From Frateuria aurantia DSM 6220 (GTDB lineage Bacteria > Pseudomonadota > Gammaproteobacteria > Xanthomonadales > Rhodanobacteraceae), in the NCBI RefSeq assembly GCF_000242255.2, contig NC_017033.1, forward strand, positions 2,925,110 to 2,989,109: a stretch of 64,000 nt of DNA. The letters run 5' to 3'. Positions 45,647 to 57,641 of the stretch are shown one piece after another. The stretch's first letter is position 1, and each line of letters opens with the position of its first letter. Under the pieces are notes generated by a model. It worked only from the letters and a program-made list of their open reading frames with translations. It ran no database searches and was not told where the DNA came from. The translations under genes were made by a program, and so were the position numbers.

Positions 45647-46144
45647 TCAGGGGCTTTGGGGCGGCCATCGGCCTGCCTCTTCCAGACGCTGCGCGCGTAT
45701 CAGGTCCTTGTCACGACCAAAGCGTCGCAACAACCGGATCAGTTCGCTGCGATCCGGAATATGAAGAGTCGCTCCATCGACGTTCTCCGGCTGACGGCTG
45801 GATGGCCGCACTGGACGCCACTGTCCCTGTTCATGCAGGTGAAAACCGGCCATGAATTCCACCGGCAAGGGCAGGCCTTCCCAACGGATGAAGATTTCCG
45901 AGTAAAAATGTTCGCAGGGAATCCCCGGTGCCGCCTGCAGGCCGAGCTGACTGGCGATAGACAAGGCATCTTCCGGCGCGATCAACACATCCACATCCGC
46001 AGGTGGCTGCGTGACTTCGCCATGCAGGGCAGCAGCGGCACTGGAGATGATCCACCAAGGACGTTGCGCAATCTTCATCAGATCGGCCAGCCCGATCAGA
46101 GTCAGCGCCCATCCATCGGAGGGCAGTTCAGCGCGCATGTGCAT
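45647..46144 (-). CDS. Nucleotidyltransferase-like protein, hypothetical
   Basis: A 165-residue protein resembling the minimal nucleotidyltransferase fold: a helix ending PWWIISSAAAALHG, in the place of the G[GS]xAxxxHG motif, followed by ADVDVLIAPEDAL, where DxD would bind metal. A later acidic strand PLPVEFMAG (E rather than D) and a C-terminal RLLRRFGRDKDLIRAQRLEE region, like the RxKDxxD segment of these enzymes, agree with this. Such stand-alone proteins can be tRNA- or protein-modifying toxins or housekeeping proteins; I cannot say which. The start is uncertain (Met 1 or 3). It lies 290 bp from the rRNA operon terminus. Confidence 0.6.
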   Translation of the reverse strand: MHMRAELPSDGWALTLIGLADLMKIAQRPWWIISSAAAALHGEVTQPPADVDVLIAPEDALSIASQLGLQAAPGIPCEHFYSEIFIRWEGLPLPVEFMAGFHLHEQGQWRPVRPSSRQPENVDGATLHIPDRSELIRLLRRFGRDKDLIRAQRLEEAGRWPPQSP

Positions 46145-46392
46145 AAGCTGGAATTGCTGTGCCAGGAGTTGGTTTCAAAGCACTTCCCGTCATGGATAGT
46201 TGGATCTCAAAGATACAAAGCCAGCAAGGAAGGTCTGTACAGGTATCCAAGAGATACCTTGATGGCAGTCTGACGACCGTCGATGTCGAACATAACAAAA
46301 TATGACGAAAATCCACCACCATCCTTTCGACTCCCTGCGAAGAGAAATGGATGTCTGGATGCTTGTGCACTTTGGCGTCCAAATCGCGGGCA
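46145..46392. other. Intergenic region beyond the rRNA operon terminator
   Basis: No defensible gene. Frames that cross from here into the 5S gene are chance. The region has lower GC than its surroundings and probably contains the promoter of the nucleotidyltransferase-like gene. Confidence 0.5.
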
Positions 46393-46394
46393 AG

Positions 46395-46427
46395 AAAAAA
46401 CCCCCGTCTCTGCGAGACGAGGGTTTT
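46395..46427 (-). terminator. rRNA operon terminator
   Basis: On the minus strand, AAAAACCCTCGTCTC pairs with GAGACGGGGGTTTTTT around a GCA loop, with one G-T mismatch position in the stem. The final T-run follows directly, and the whole lies about 10 bp after the 5S 3' end. This is a textbook intrinsic terminator. Confidence 0.92.
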
Positions 46428-46436
46428 TGGGATGAA

Positions 46437-46552
46437 GCCCCTGGCGGTGACCTACTCTTGCATAGCAAGCTACACTACCATCGGCGCAACTGCGTTTCAC
46501 TTCCGAGTTCGGGATGGGATCGGGTGGGACCACAGCGCTATAGCCGCCAGGG
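46437..46552 (-). rRNA. rrf: 5S ribosomal RNA
   Basis: The minus strand begins CCCTGGCGGCTATAGCGCTG and ends GGTCACCGCCAGGGGC, so the 5' and 3' ends pair as the 5S terminal helix. The conserved core CCCGATCCCATCCCGAACTC and GGAAGTGAAACGC are present. Length about 116. Boundaries may be off by a few bases. Confidence 0.96.
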
Positions 46553-46738
46553 AAAGGGTGTGAACAGCGCGACACGCGCCAGTTCAGCAACTTTGAAGAG
46601 TCCTGCCATGGACGGCAGGTTTTTGCTCTTCCGCGGAACGGATTCCGCGTTGAATAAGATTGTAAACGAGTGACAAGCGTCGAGGTGAAATGTTTCTTGA
46701 GGCAACGTTTAGGCAAACGAAGCGTCTTGGGGTTATAT

Positions 46739-49617
<2,879 letters not shown>

Positions 49618-49832
49618 TATAACCCCAAGTCGCCTCAGGATTACAGTCCAAACTCCTCGTATTGCCTTAACACTTGCCTCGGTTCACAGTTTCGAACCAA
49701 GACGCTTGTCACTCGTTTACAGTTTTTCAATGAACACCGGGAAGGCCTCAACGCCAGCCGGTTTCTAAAAATCAAATCTTTGTATGCGCTTATGTCTACA
49801 TATCCGTGTCGCGTGCAGCTTTTCGGTACCAC

Positions 49833-49908
49833 TGGTGGAGCCTGTCGGGATCGAACCGACGACCCCCTGCTTGCAAAGCAGGTGCTCTCCCAGCTGAGCT
49901 AAGGCCCC
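49833..49908 (-). tRNA. tRNA-Ala (TGC anticodon)
   Basis: 76 nt with encoded CCA. On the minus strand it begins GGGGCCTTAGCTCAGCTGGG. The anticodon loop is CTTTGCAAG, T-loop GTTCGATCC, and the acceptor stem GGGGCCT pairs with AGGCTCC. It lies in the 16S-23S spacer. Confidence 0.98.
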
Positions 49909-49913
49909 AATAA

Positions 49914-49990
<77 letters not shown>

Positions 49991-50100
49991 AAAAGCTTTG
50001 TGACCCGGATCCTTTCGGATCGGTGTCATGCATGCGGTTACATGCGGATATGCAGGTGCCTTGTGTGGGCGTCTTGGATGACCGGCGTACTGTCATCTCG

Positions 50101-51645
<1,545 letters not shown>

Positions 51646-51814
51646 AAGTTTTTGATTGGCATTATTGCTAATACCTATCGATTCTTTCTGAAGCGTTGAA
51701 CCTAACCGTAAAACGTCACATTTGAATTGACTCTTAGGTTAGACGCTTGCAAATTTTGGACAGCGTTTTATCGCCGACCATCGCAAGACGCCCACACAAA
51801 TCACCTGCGCATAC

Positions 51815-51826
51815 TGTCAAAGATCA
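51815..51826 (-). promoter_or_regulatory. boxA antitermination element in the rRNA leader
   Basis: On the minus strand TGATCTTTGACA, close to the E. coli boxA TGCTCTTTAACA, about 170 nt before the mature 16S and just before the processing-stem arm. This is where Nus factors would load to prevent early termination. Confidence 0.75.
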
Positions 51827-51980
51827 GATCGAACTCATCACTTCGGAGAAGTGGTTCGGAACATTTCGTCCCGAGTGAGCCGCCCATTCTACATCGTTTT
51901 CGCTTTCCGTCAACACCTTTTTGAAAATTTCTTTTCGAGGTGGTGGCCGGTGAAGCGTGTTTCGCTGCAGCGGGAGGTGA

Positions 51981-52009
51981 ATATTAGGCCGGTTCCCCTC
52001 TTCACGCAA
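51981..52009 (-). promoter_or_regulatory. rRNA operon promoter
   Basis: Minus strand: -35 TTGCGT (52004-52009), 17-bp spacer, -10 TAATAT (51981-51986), followed by a TCACCTCCC discriminator and about 330 nt of leader before the 16S. The sequence further upstream (52010-52075) is AT-rich with A- and T-tracts, like an UP element. Other tandem promoters may exist. Confidence 0.75.
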
Positions 52010-52227
52010 GTCGTTTTTCAATGTTTTTTACGACTTTCTTCCAAATCGTTGATAAAAATGAATTTTATTTGAACAGCGCATGGCCTGCGGCACCTGTGAC
52101 AGCGGCCTGGCGGTTTTGCCCTTCCGACGTAGCACTCCGTATTCCTGTCGGGCAGGCTCGCTTTTGTCCCGCTGCATGGAATCGCGCGGCCGTATCCTCC
52201 GGCCTTGTCGATTCGAGCGGCCCAACT

Positions 52228-52260
52228 GAAAAGCCCGCCGGCAGCAACTGACGGGCTTCG
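52228..52260 (-). terminator. pilMNOPQ operon terminator
   Basis: Minus strand: GAAGCCCGTC, a loop, then GGCGGGCTTTTC. The stem AAGCCCG/CGGGCTT is followed by TTTTCAG, 74 bp after the pilQ stop. A good intrinsic terminator separating the pilus operon from the rRNA promoter. Confidence 0.75.
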
Positions 52261-52333
52261 GATCGGAAAAAGACTGCCTGCCCCGATCCCTCATCAGGAC
52301 ATCAATACCCCGTTGGCAACAAGGGGGAAGGCA

Positions 52334-54487
52334 TTACTGCAAGGTGGAACTGAGAATCCGCGGCGTCACGAAGATCAGCAATTCCGCCTTGTTGTTCTGC
52401 CTCGAGGTCTTGCGGAACAGTGCACCCAGCACCGGAATGTCGCCCAGTCCCGGAATCTTGGTCACCGAGGTGATCTTGTCCAGTTCCAGAATGCCGCCCA
52501 GCACCACGGTCTGACCATTGTCGACCAGTACCGAGGTATTCATGGAACGGTGATCGATGATCGGCACCTGGCCACTGCCCGGCACATCGTAGTAGCTGTT
52601 CAAGGCGTCCTTGACCACATCGATCTTCAGATAGACCCGATTGTCCGCCGTGATGGTCGGCGTCACCTTCAGCTCCAGAACGGCGTTCTTGAACTGCACG
52701 GTCGCCGTGCCGCTGGCCGAGCCGCCGGTAGTGCTGTTCTGATAGGTGACATAGCCGATCTGCTGCCCCTGCTGCAGGTCCGCTTCCTGATTGTTGGCCA
52801 CCACCGCTCTTGGGCTGGAGATCAGTTCGCTGCGGCCCTCGGTCTGGGCGGCTTCCAGCTCAAGATCCAGCGCATAGTTCTTGCCCAGCAAGGCCATCGC
52901 CAGTGAACCGGCCGGCGAAGTCAGCGGCAGATTCACATTCAAGCCGCCAGCTCCGAGCGTGGAGGCTCCGGTGGTGCTGCTCGAGCCTTGGGTCGCACCC
53001 ACCGAGCTGCCCAGCTGCACGATATTGCCCGAAGAAGTGGTCTTGTTGCCGTTGACCCCGAAAGCGGCGCCCAGGTCGCGTTCGAAGCTGTCGCTGGCCA
53101 CCACGATGCGGGCCTCGATCAGGACCTGCTGCACCGGCTTGTCCAGCATCGCCACCAGATCCCGGATCTGCTTCACCTTCTCCGGCACATCACTGAGCAG
53201 CAAGGTATTGGTGCGGACATCATAGGAAACCGTGCCCCGTGCCGACAGAAAACCGCGATTGATCGACTGCGCCCCCTGACCGGTTCCCGCCGAATTGCTC
53301 TGCAGGCTGCTCTGGGTCAACAGCTTGGCGATATCCGAGGCCTGGCCATAGCTGATCGGAATATACGCGGTCACCAGATCGGCACTGTCCTCGGAACGGG
53401 CCCGGGCATCCGTGAGACTCTGCTCGTAACTGGCCATTTCCTTTTGCGGCGCGATCCAGATCACGTTGCCGCTGCGGCGCTGATCCAGGCCCTTGGCCTG
53501 CATGATCAGATCCAGCGCCTGATCCCAGGGCACATCGTTCAGCTGCAAGGTGATATTGCCGCTGACATTGTCGGCCGCCACCAGATTGACGCCGGAGGCA
53601 TCGGCAATCACCTGCAAGGCCGCACGCACCGGAATATCCTGGAAATTGAAGGTCAGGTGCTTGCCGGTATAGGTCCGCGTGCCCGGCAGTCCGGCATTGG
53701 CGACGGCCGGGGCCGGCGCCTTGCGGGCCATCACGTCCAGCACGAACTGGCTGCCGCCCTGATAGCTGGCCACCGAGACCTCGCCGTTCACCGTCAATTC
53801 GACCGCGACATGACCCGGACGGGACTGGCGGCTGACAATGGTATTGACCGGTGTCGCGAAATCGGTGACATCCAGCTGCTTGTGCAAAAAGGCCGGCAGA
53901 CTGGCGTGGTTGATGTCCAGCACCACCTTGCCCGGCAGCTGATGCACGTCCACCTGGGCGCCCGGTCCATCGAAGCTGACGATGACCTTGCCGGATCCGC
54001 TCGGCTGGCGCCGGAAATCGATGTTGCGCAGCGGCGTGCCCGTCGCCATCGAGGGCGGCAGCTTGGTCGGATCGCCATTGGAGGCCTGCAGATTCAATTC
54101 CGCCATATCCCCGCCATTGATCGCCACCAGCAGATCATGTCCCTGCACGCTGGTCCGGAACTGCGCTCGTCGGTACAGGTCCACAGCCACCCGGCTGCGC
54201 CCTTCCATCGGGACGACCGATACGCCTTGCAAGGCCCCTGCATTCACCTTCAGATAGCTCGCCGCGCTGCTGCCCGTGCCCACGAAATCGAAAGTGAGCC
54301 GCGGAGGCAGCTCGGTGCTGGCGACCATCGGAGTCGGCGGCAGTTGATTGAAGTGAAGTCGCAGCACCACCTTGTTGCCCGGCTGGGTCGTCGAGGTGAT
54401 GCTCTCCAGCATGGCCGTAGCGGCCCATGCCGGAGAAATCAGCGCCGGGATCAAGGTGCCCAGCAGAAGTCGCGGTAGAAATCGCAT
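52334..54487 (-). CDS. pilQ: Type IV pilus secretin PilQ
   Basis: A 717-residue outer-membrane secretin forming the channel through which the pilus leaves the cell. A signal peptide (MRFLPRLLLGTLIPALISPA, cut near AWA) is followed by two AMIN domains that bind peptidoglycan (about 30-265). Next are the STN/N0 domain (TFNFQDIPVRAALQVIADAS), an N1 domain (AYIPISYGQASDIAKLL), and the secretin core from about 500 to the end, with VLIEARIVVAS and VVLGGILELDKITSVTKIPG. I start at the ATG of the signal peptide; a TTG 17 codons earlier would place extra residues before it. Last gene of the operon, 53 bp after pilP. Confidence 0.97.
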   Translation of the reverse strand: MRFLPRLLLGTLIPALISPAWAATAMLESITSTTQPGNKVVLRLHFNQLPPTPMVASTELPPRLTFDFVGTGSSAASYLKVNAGALQGVSVVPMEGRSRVAVDLYRRAQFRTSVQGHDLLVAINGGDMAELNLQASNGDPTKLPPSMATGTPLRNIDFRRQPSGSGKVIVSFDGPGAQVDVHQLPGKVVLDINHASLPAFLHKQLDVTDFATPVNTIVSRQSRPGHVAVELTVNGEVSVASYQGGSQFVLDVMARKAPAPAVANAGLPGTRTYTGKHLTFNFQDIPVRAALQVIADASGVNLVAADNVSGNITLQLNDVPWDQALDLIMQAKGLDQRRSGNVIWIAPQKEMASYEQSLTDARARSEDSADLVTAYIPISYGQASDIAKLLTQSSLQSNSAGTGQGAQSINRGFLSARGTVSYDVRTNTLLLSDVPEKVKQIRDLVAMLDKPVQQVLIEARIVVASDSFERDLGAAFGVNGNKTTSSGNIVQLGSSVGATQGSSSTTGASTLGAGGLNVNLPLTSPAGSLAMALLGKNYALDLELEAAQTEGRSELISSPRAVVANNQEADLQQGQQIGYVTYQNSTTGGSASGTATVQFKNAVLELKVTPTITADNRVYLKIDVVKDALNSYYDVPGSGQVPIIDHRSMNTSVLVDNGQTVVLGGILELDKITSVTKIPGLGDIPVLGALFRKTSRQNNKAELLIFVTPRILSSTLQ

Positions 54488-54540
54488 GATGCGGTCCAAT
54501 TGTTCGGTGACAACAGCCCGGAGGTTCGTGTCGGGCAATG

Positions 54541-55050
54541 CTAGTGGCGAAGGACAACGGTAGCGGTTCGTTGTGTCCAGCCCCCGCTTCCGTCCGGTAC
54601 CAGTTCCTGCAGATCCACCTGGGTAGGGGTCATGCTCACGATACGTCCGTAATTGAGTCCCATGAATTCACCGATCCGGACCCGATGGATCAGCCCGCTC
54701 GGCTCCTGGATCAGTGCTTCCTGACGCGTCACATCTCCCAGAGTCCCGACCATTTTCAGACTGTCCAGACTGAAAGCTTCCAGTGGCTGCTTGGGCCGCT
54801 TCAGATCCGGATGCGGTCCCGTGCCGGCTCCCGGAGTCTCGGTGGCACTGGCACTGAAGGGGTCCCGCATACCCTGATCGGTGTAATCGTACATTTCGAA
54901 GGTTTTCAATACCGGCAACGGCTGCAGCGGCGGGGGCTTGCGCGCCTTCTGCTCGGCAACCCAACCGGAAAGATCAGCCCCCGGCCCGCTGCAGCCCGCC
55001 AGCAGAAGCGGCAGCAGGCTCGGCAACAACCAGCGCGGACATGACTTCAT
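54541..55050 (-). CDS. pilP: Type IV pilus assembly lipoprotein PilP
   Basis: A 169-residue lipoprotein. The signal has the lipobox LLLAGC (Cys about residue 20). A flexible Pro-rich linker follows (LQPLPVLKTFEMYDYTDQG, then RDPFSAS), leading to the small beta domain LKMVGTLGDVTRQEALIQEP and RVRIGEFMGLNYGRI. PilP connects the inner-membrane PilMNO ring to the secretin PilQ. It overlaps pilO by four bases. Confidence 0.95.
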   Translation of the reverse strand: MKSCPRWLLPSLLPLLLAGCSGPGADLSGWVAEQKARKPPPLQPLPVLKTFEMYDYTDQGMRDPFSASATETPGAGTGPHPDLKRPKQPLEAFSLDSLKMVGTLGDVTRQEALIQEPSGLIHRVRIGEFMGLNYGRIVSMTPTQVDLQELVPDGSGGWTQRTATVVLRH

Positions 55051-55691
55051 GGCCGCCTCCCTGGCGCGGAACGACTCGGACCACGCTCGCCTTCATCCAC
55101 ATAACGGTAAGTCGTCACGGTACCTTGCAGCATCAACTGTCCAGTGCTGGCGTTGCCGAGCTTGGTCACCGGCGTCAACGACACATCGTGCATGGTCAGG
55201 ATCACCACCCGATGCAGGGAGGCTACGCTGCTGATAAAGCTGCCGAACTGATGATAGCTGCCGATCATCTGCAACTGGATCGGCATCTCGGCATAGAAAT
55301 CCTTGATCAGCTCGGCACCCGGCTGGAACGACTCCGTCCCCAGCCCGGCTGATTGTGCCGACTGCGAGATGTCGGTCAGCAGTTCGGGCATTTCGGTCTT
55401 GCCCGGCAATTGCCGCAGCAATTGCTTGAGTAGCACCTGCATCTGCTGCAGCTGCTTGCGCAAGGCCTCCAGATTCGCCGACATCCCCTGCTTCTGCGCA
55501 TACTCCTGCTTCAGCTGTTCCTCATGGGCCCGACTCGCCGCCAGGCTCTCCTGCTGATCACTGACATGCAGATACCAGCCGAAGAATACGATCAGCACAA
55601 ACACCAATCCAATGAAAAACCGCTTGATATGCAGCGGCCAACCGGCGACATCATGGCGATCCAGGCTGCGCAGCTCATCGATGAACCTCAT
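55047..55691 (-). CDS. pilO: Type IV pilus inner-membrane protein PilO
   Basis: A 214-residue bitopic protein. A short cytoplasmic N-terminus (RSLDRHDVAGWPLHIK) leads to one membrane helix (about 26-45, FFIGLVFVLIVFFGWYL). A coiled coil follows (about 55-100, EQLKQEYAQKQGMSANLEAL), then a ferredoxin-like periplasmic domain with FYAEMPIQLQMIGSYHQFG, the PilO signature. It forms the alignment complex with PilN. Coupled by overlaps on both sides. Confidence 0.95.
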   Translation of the reverse strand: MRFIDELRSLDRHDVAGWPLHIKRFFIGLVFVLIVFFGWYLHVSDQQESLAASRAHEEQLKQEYAQKQGMSANLEALRKQLQQMQVLLKQLLRQLPGKTEMPELLTDISQSAQSAGLGTESFQPGAELIKDFYAEMPIQLQMIGSYHQFGSFISSVASLHRVVILTMHDVSLTPVTKLGNASTGQLMLQGTVTTYRYVDEGERGPSRSAPGRRP

Positions 55692-56290
55692 GGTTTGCGC
55701 CCCTTGCCTATGCTGGCCGCCGCAGCCGGGGCATCATTGGCCAGTTCCGGGTTGCGCAGCTTCACGACCAGCGAAAACTGATAAGGCATCTGCGCGTTCT
55801 CATGGCGGTTTTCGGTACGCATCAAGGTGGCCTGCCCCATCCACGGCGAGGCCTCGATCGCCCGCATGTATCCGGCCACGCTGGCATTGGACTGGGCCAT
55901 ACCGTCGAGCAGCATGGTGTCGCCGGTCTGCTTGAGTGACGTCAGACGAACACTGTCGGGAATGGTGCGGACCAGGGCATCGAACAGATGCACCATCTGC
56001 GAGCGGTTGAGCTGCAGCTGTTCGATGATCTGCTTGCGATCCAGCAGCTGGCTCCGGACCTTCTGCAGATCATGGATCTCGCCAATCCGATGGTTGACCA
56101 CCGTCAGCTGCGCCTGCAGATAGGCATTGCGGGTTTCCTGGTGCTGCTGCTGCAGACCTACCAGGGTGCTCCACAGCACGACCAGTATCACGCCCGCCAG
56201 CGCGGCCAGACCCAGCTGCGCGTAAAACCTGCGGACCTGCAGCTGTTTGCGTTCTTCGCGCCAGGGCAGAAGGTTGATCTTGACCATCAA
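55688..56290 (-). CDS. pilN: Type IV pilus inner-membrane protein PilN
   Basis: A 200-residue bitopic protein. The cytoplasmic N-terminal motif KINLLPWREERKQLQVRRFY, which binds PilM, is complete. One membrane helix (about 25-43, LGLAALAGVILVVLWSTL), a coiled coil (about 45-95) and a periplasmic domain with MAQSNASVAGYMRAIEASPW follow. It pairs with PilO. Overlaps pilM and pilO by four bases each. Confidence 0.95.
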   Translation of the reverse strand: MMVKINLLPWREERKQLQVRRFYAQLGLAALAGVILVVLWSTLVGLQQQHQETRNAYLQAQLTVVNHRIGEIHDLQKVRSQLLDRKQIIEQLQLNRSQMVHLFDALVRTIPDSVRLTSLKQTGDTMLLDGMAQSNASVAGYMRAIEASPWMGQATLMRTENRHENAQMPYQFSLVVKLRNPELANDAPAAAASIGKGRKP

Positions 56291-57348
56291 TCAAAGCTCC
56301 GCAGCGCCAGTCCCATGGCGATCATCAGCGCCGGGCCGTCACTCTTGATATTCTCCGCCGAAAGGCGCGGCGAGATCGCGATCGTCGCCGTGGGGTCAGC
56401 CACTGACGTGGTCACATGCAACTCCTGCCGGAACAGCTCTGCCATGCCTGGAATCATCGAGCAGCCACCGGCCAGAATGATCTCGTCAACCTGGGCCACA
56501 TCGCTGCCGGCATAGAACATCTGCAGCAGGCGACTGGCCTGCTGCACCATCGAGCGCTTGAAAGGCTCAAGCAGACTTTCGGCATAGTCCTCGGGCAGAC
56601 CGCCCTTGCGCTTGGCGCGTCCGGCCTCCTCGAAACTCAGGCCGTAGTGACGGGCGATCTCCTCGGTCAGCCAGCGGCCGCCGAAAGCCTGTTCACGCGA
56701 GTAGATCGCCTTGTTGTCCTTCAGTACCGTCAAGGTGGTCATGGTCGCGCCGATATCGATCAGGGCGATCAGTGCCTGCCTGGGCCGAGGCTTGCCGGCG
56801 AGAATGAAGGTGGAAAAGGCGTTGCGCAATGCCAGCGATTCCACATCCATGATCCTGGCGCTGAGACCGCCGAGTTCCAGCACGGCCACGCGCATGTCGA
56901 CATTTTCGGTCCGCGAGGCAACCAGCATGATGTCCTGCAGCTCGGGCCTGTCGGGGCGCGGACCCAGCTGCTGGAAATCCAGACTGACTTCTTCAAGAGG
57001 ATAGGGAATGTACTGGCTGGCCTCCACCTGCAACTGTCCTTCCACCTCGAGTTCGGACAGCTCGGAGGACATCGACAACCGCCGCACGACGACCTCGGAA
57101 TCGGTCACCGCCGCCGCCGCGTGCTTGAGCTTGCTGCCGGAGCGCTGCACGGCCTTGCGCACTGCCGCTCCGACCGACTCGACGTCAATGATCCGCTTTT
57201 CGACAATGGCATCCGGCGGCAGGGCGACGACCGCGCAATGCTCGATCCGGTAACCGCCGCCATCCTTGCCCAGCTGCAGCACCTTCACGGTCGACGAGCT
57301 GATGTCGACACCGAGCAGCGGAACAGTTTTCGGTCCGAAAAACCCCAT
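56287..57348 (-). CDS. pilM: Type IV pilus actin-like ATPase PilM
   Basis: A 353-residue cytoplasmic actin-like protein. Phosphate 1 loop: LLGVDISSSTVKVLQL. Phosphate 2: ALIALIDIGATMTTLTVL. The adenosine motif is EIILAGGCSMIPGMAELF. It binds the PilN tail at the inner membrane. I start at MGFFGPKTVPLLG, with GGGGTAGGT just upstream; the frame is open another 50 codons towards ponA, but that part lacks similarity. First gene of pilMNOPQ, divergent from ponA. Confidence 0.96.
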   Translation of the reverse strand: MGFFGPKTVPLLGVDISSSTVKVLQLGKDGGGYRIEHCAVVALPPDAIVEKRIIDVESVGAAVRKAVQRSGSKLKHAAAAVTDSEVVVRRLSMSSELSELEVEGQLQVEASQYIPYPLEEVSLDFQQLGPRPDRPELQDIMLVASRTENVDMRVAVLELGGLSARIMDVESLALRNAFSTFILAGKPRPRQALIALIDIGATMTTLTVLKDNKAIYSREQAFGGRWLTEEIARHYGLSFEEAGRAKRKGGLPEDYAESLLEPFKRSMVQQASRLLQMFYAGSDVAQVDEIILAGGCSMIPGMAELFRQELHVTTSVADPTATIAISPRLSAENIKSDGPALMIAMGLALRSFD

Positions 57349-57641
57349 ACCTACCCCTTGAAACTGCGCCCAACCATCCGTGGCCGCATCATTGCCCGAA
57401 AATCCGGCGACTCTAACCTCGCGTTGCCAGGTCAAACCCCGTTTTGCAGACTTGTGCGACGCCAAGCCCGGCGATACGCGATCCGGAAACGCTTTCACTC
57501 ATCCTATACGTTCAAAACTCGCTTGTATGCAAACAGCCGATCCGGCCCGGAAGGCTCTCGCCCGGGGGCCAGACATTTCATTCCGGCCAGCTATACTCCA
57601 TGCTGACCCGAATAGTTGACGAGAAGGCCGCAGGCAAGCTG
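57349..57641. promoter_or_regulatory. Divergent pilM / ponA promoter region
   Basis: About 290 bp holding the promoters of the pilus operon (minus) and ponA (plus). A TATACT at 57592-57597 on the plus strand looks like a -10 element about 45 bp before the chosen ponA start, but no good -35 lies 17 bp before it. I found no clear operator. Confidence 0.4.

Noticed and set aside
46207-46716. A 169-codon minus-strand frame across the 5S gene and operon terminator
   Set aside because: It reads through the 5S rRNA and its terminator, so it cannot be a real gene.
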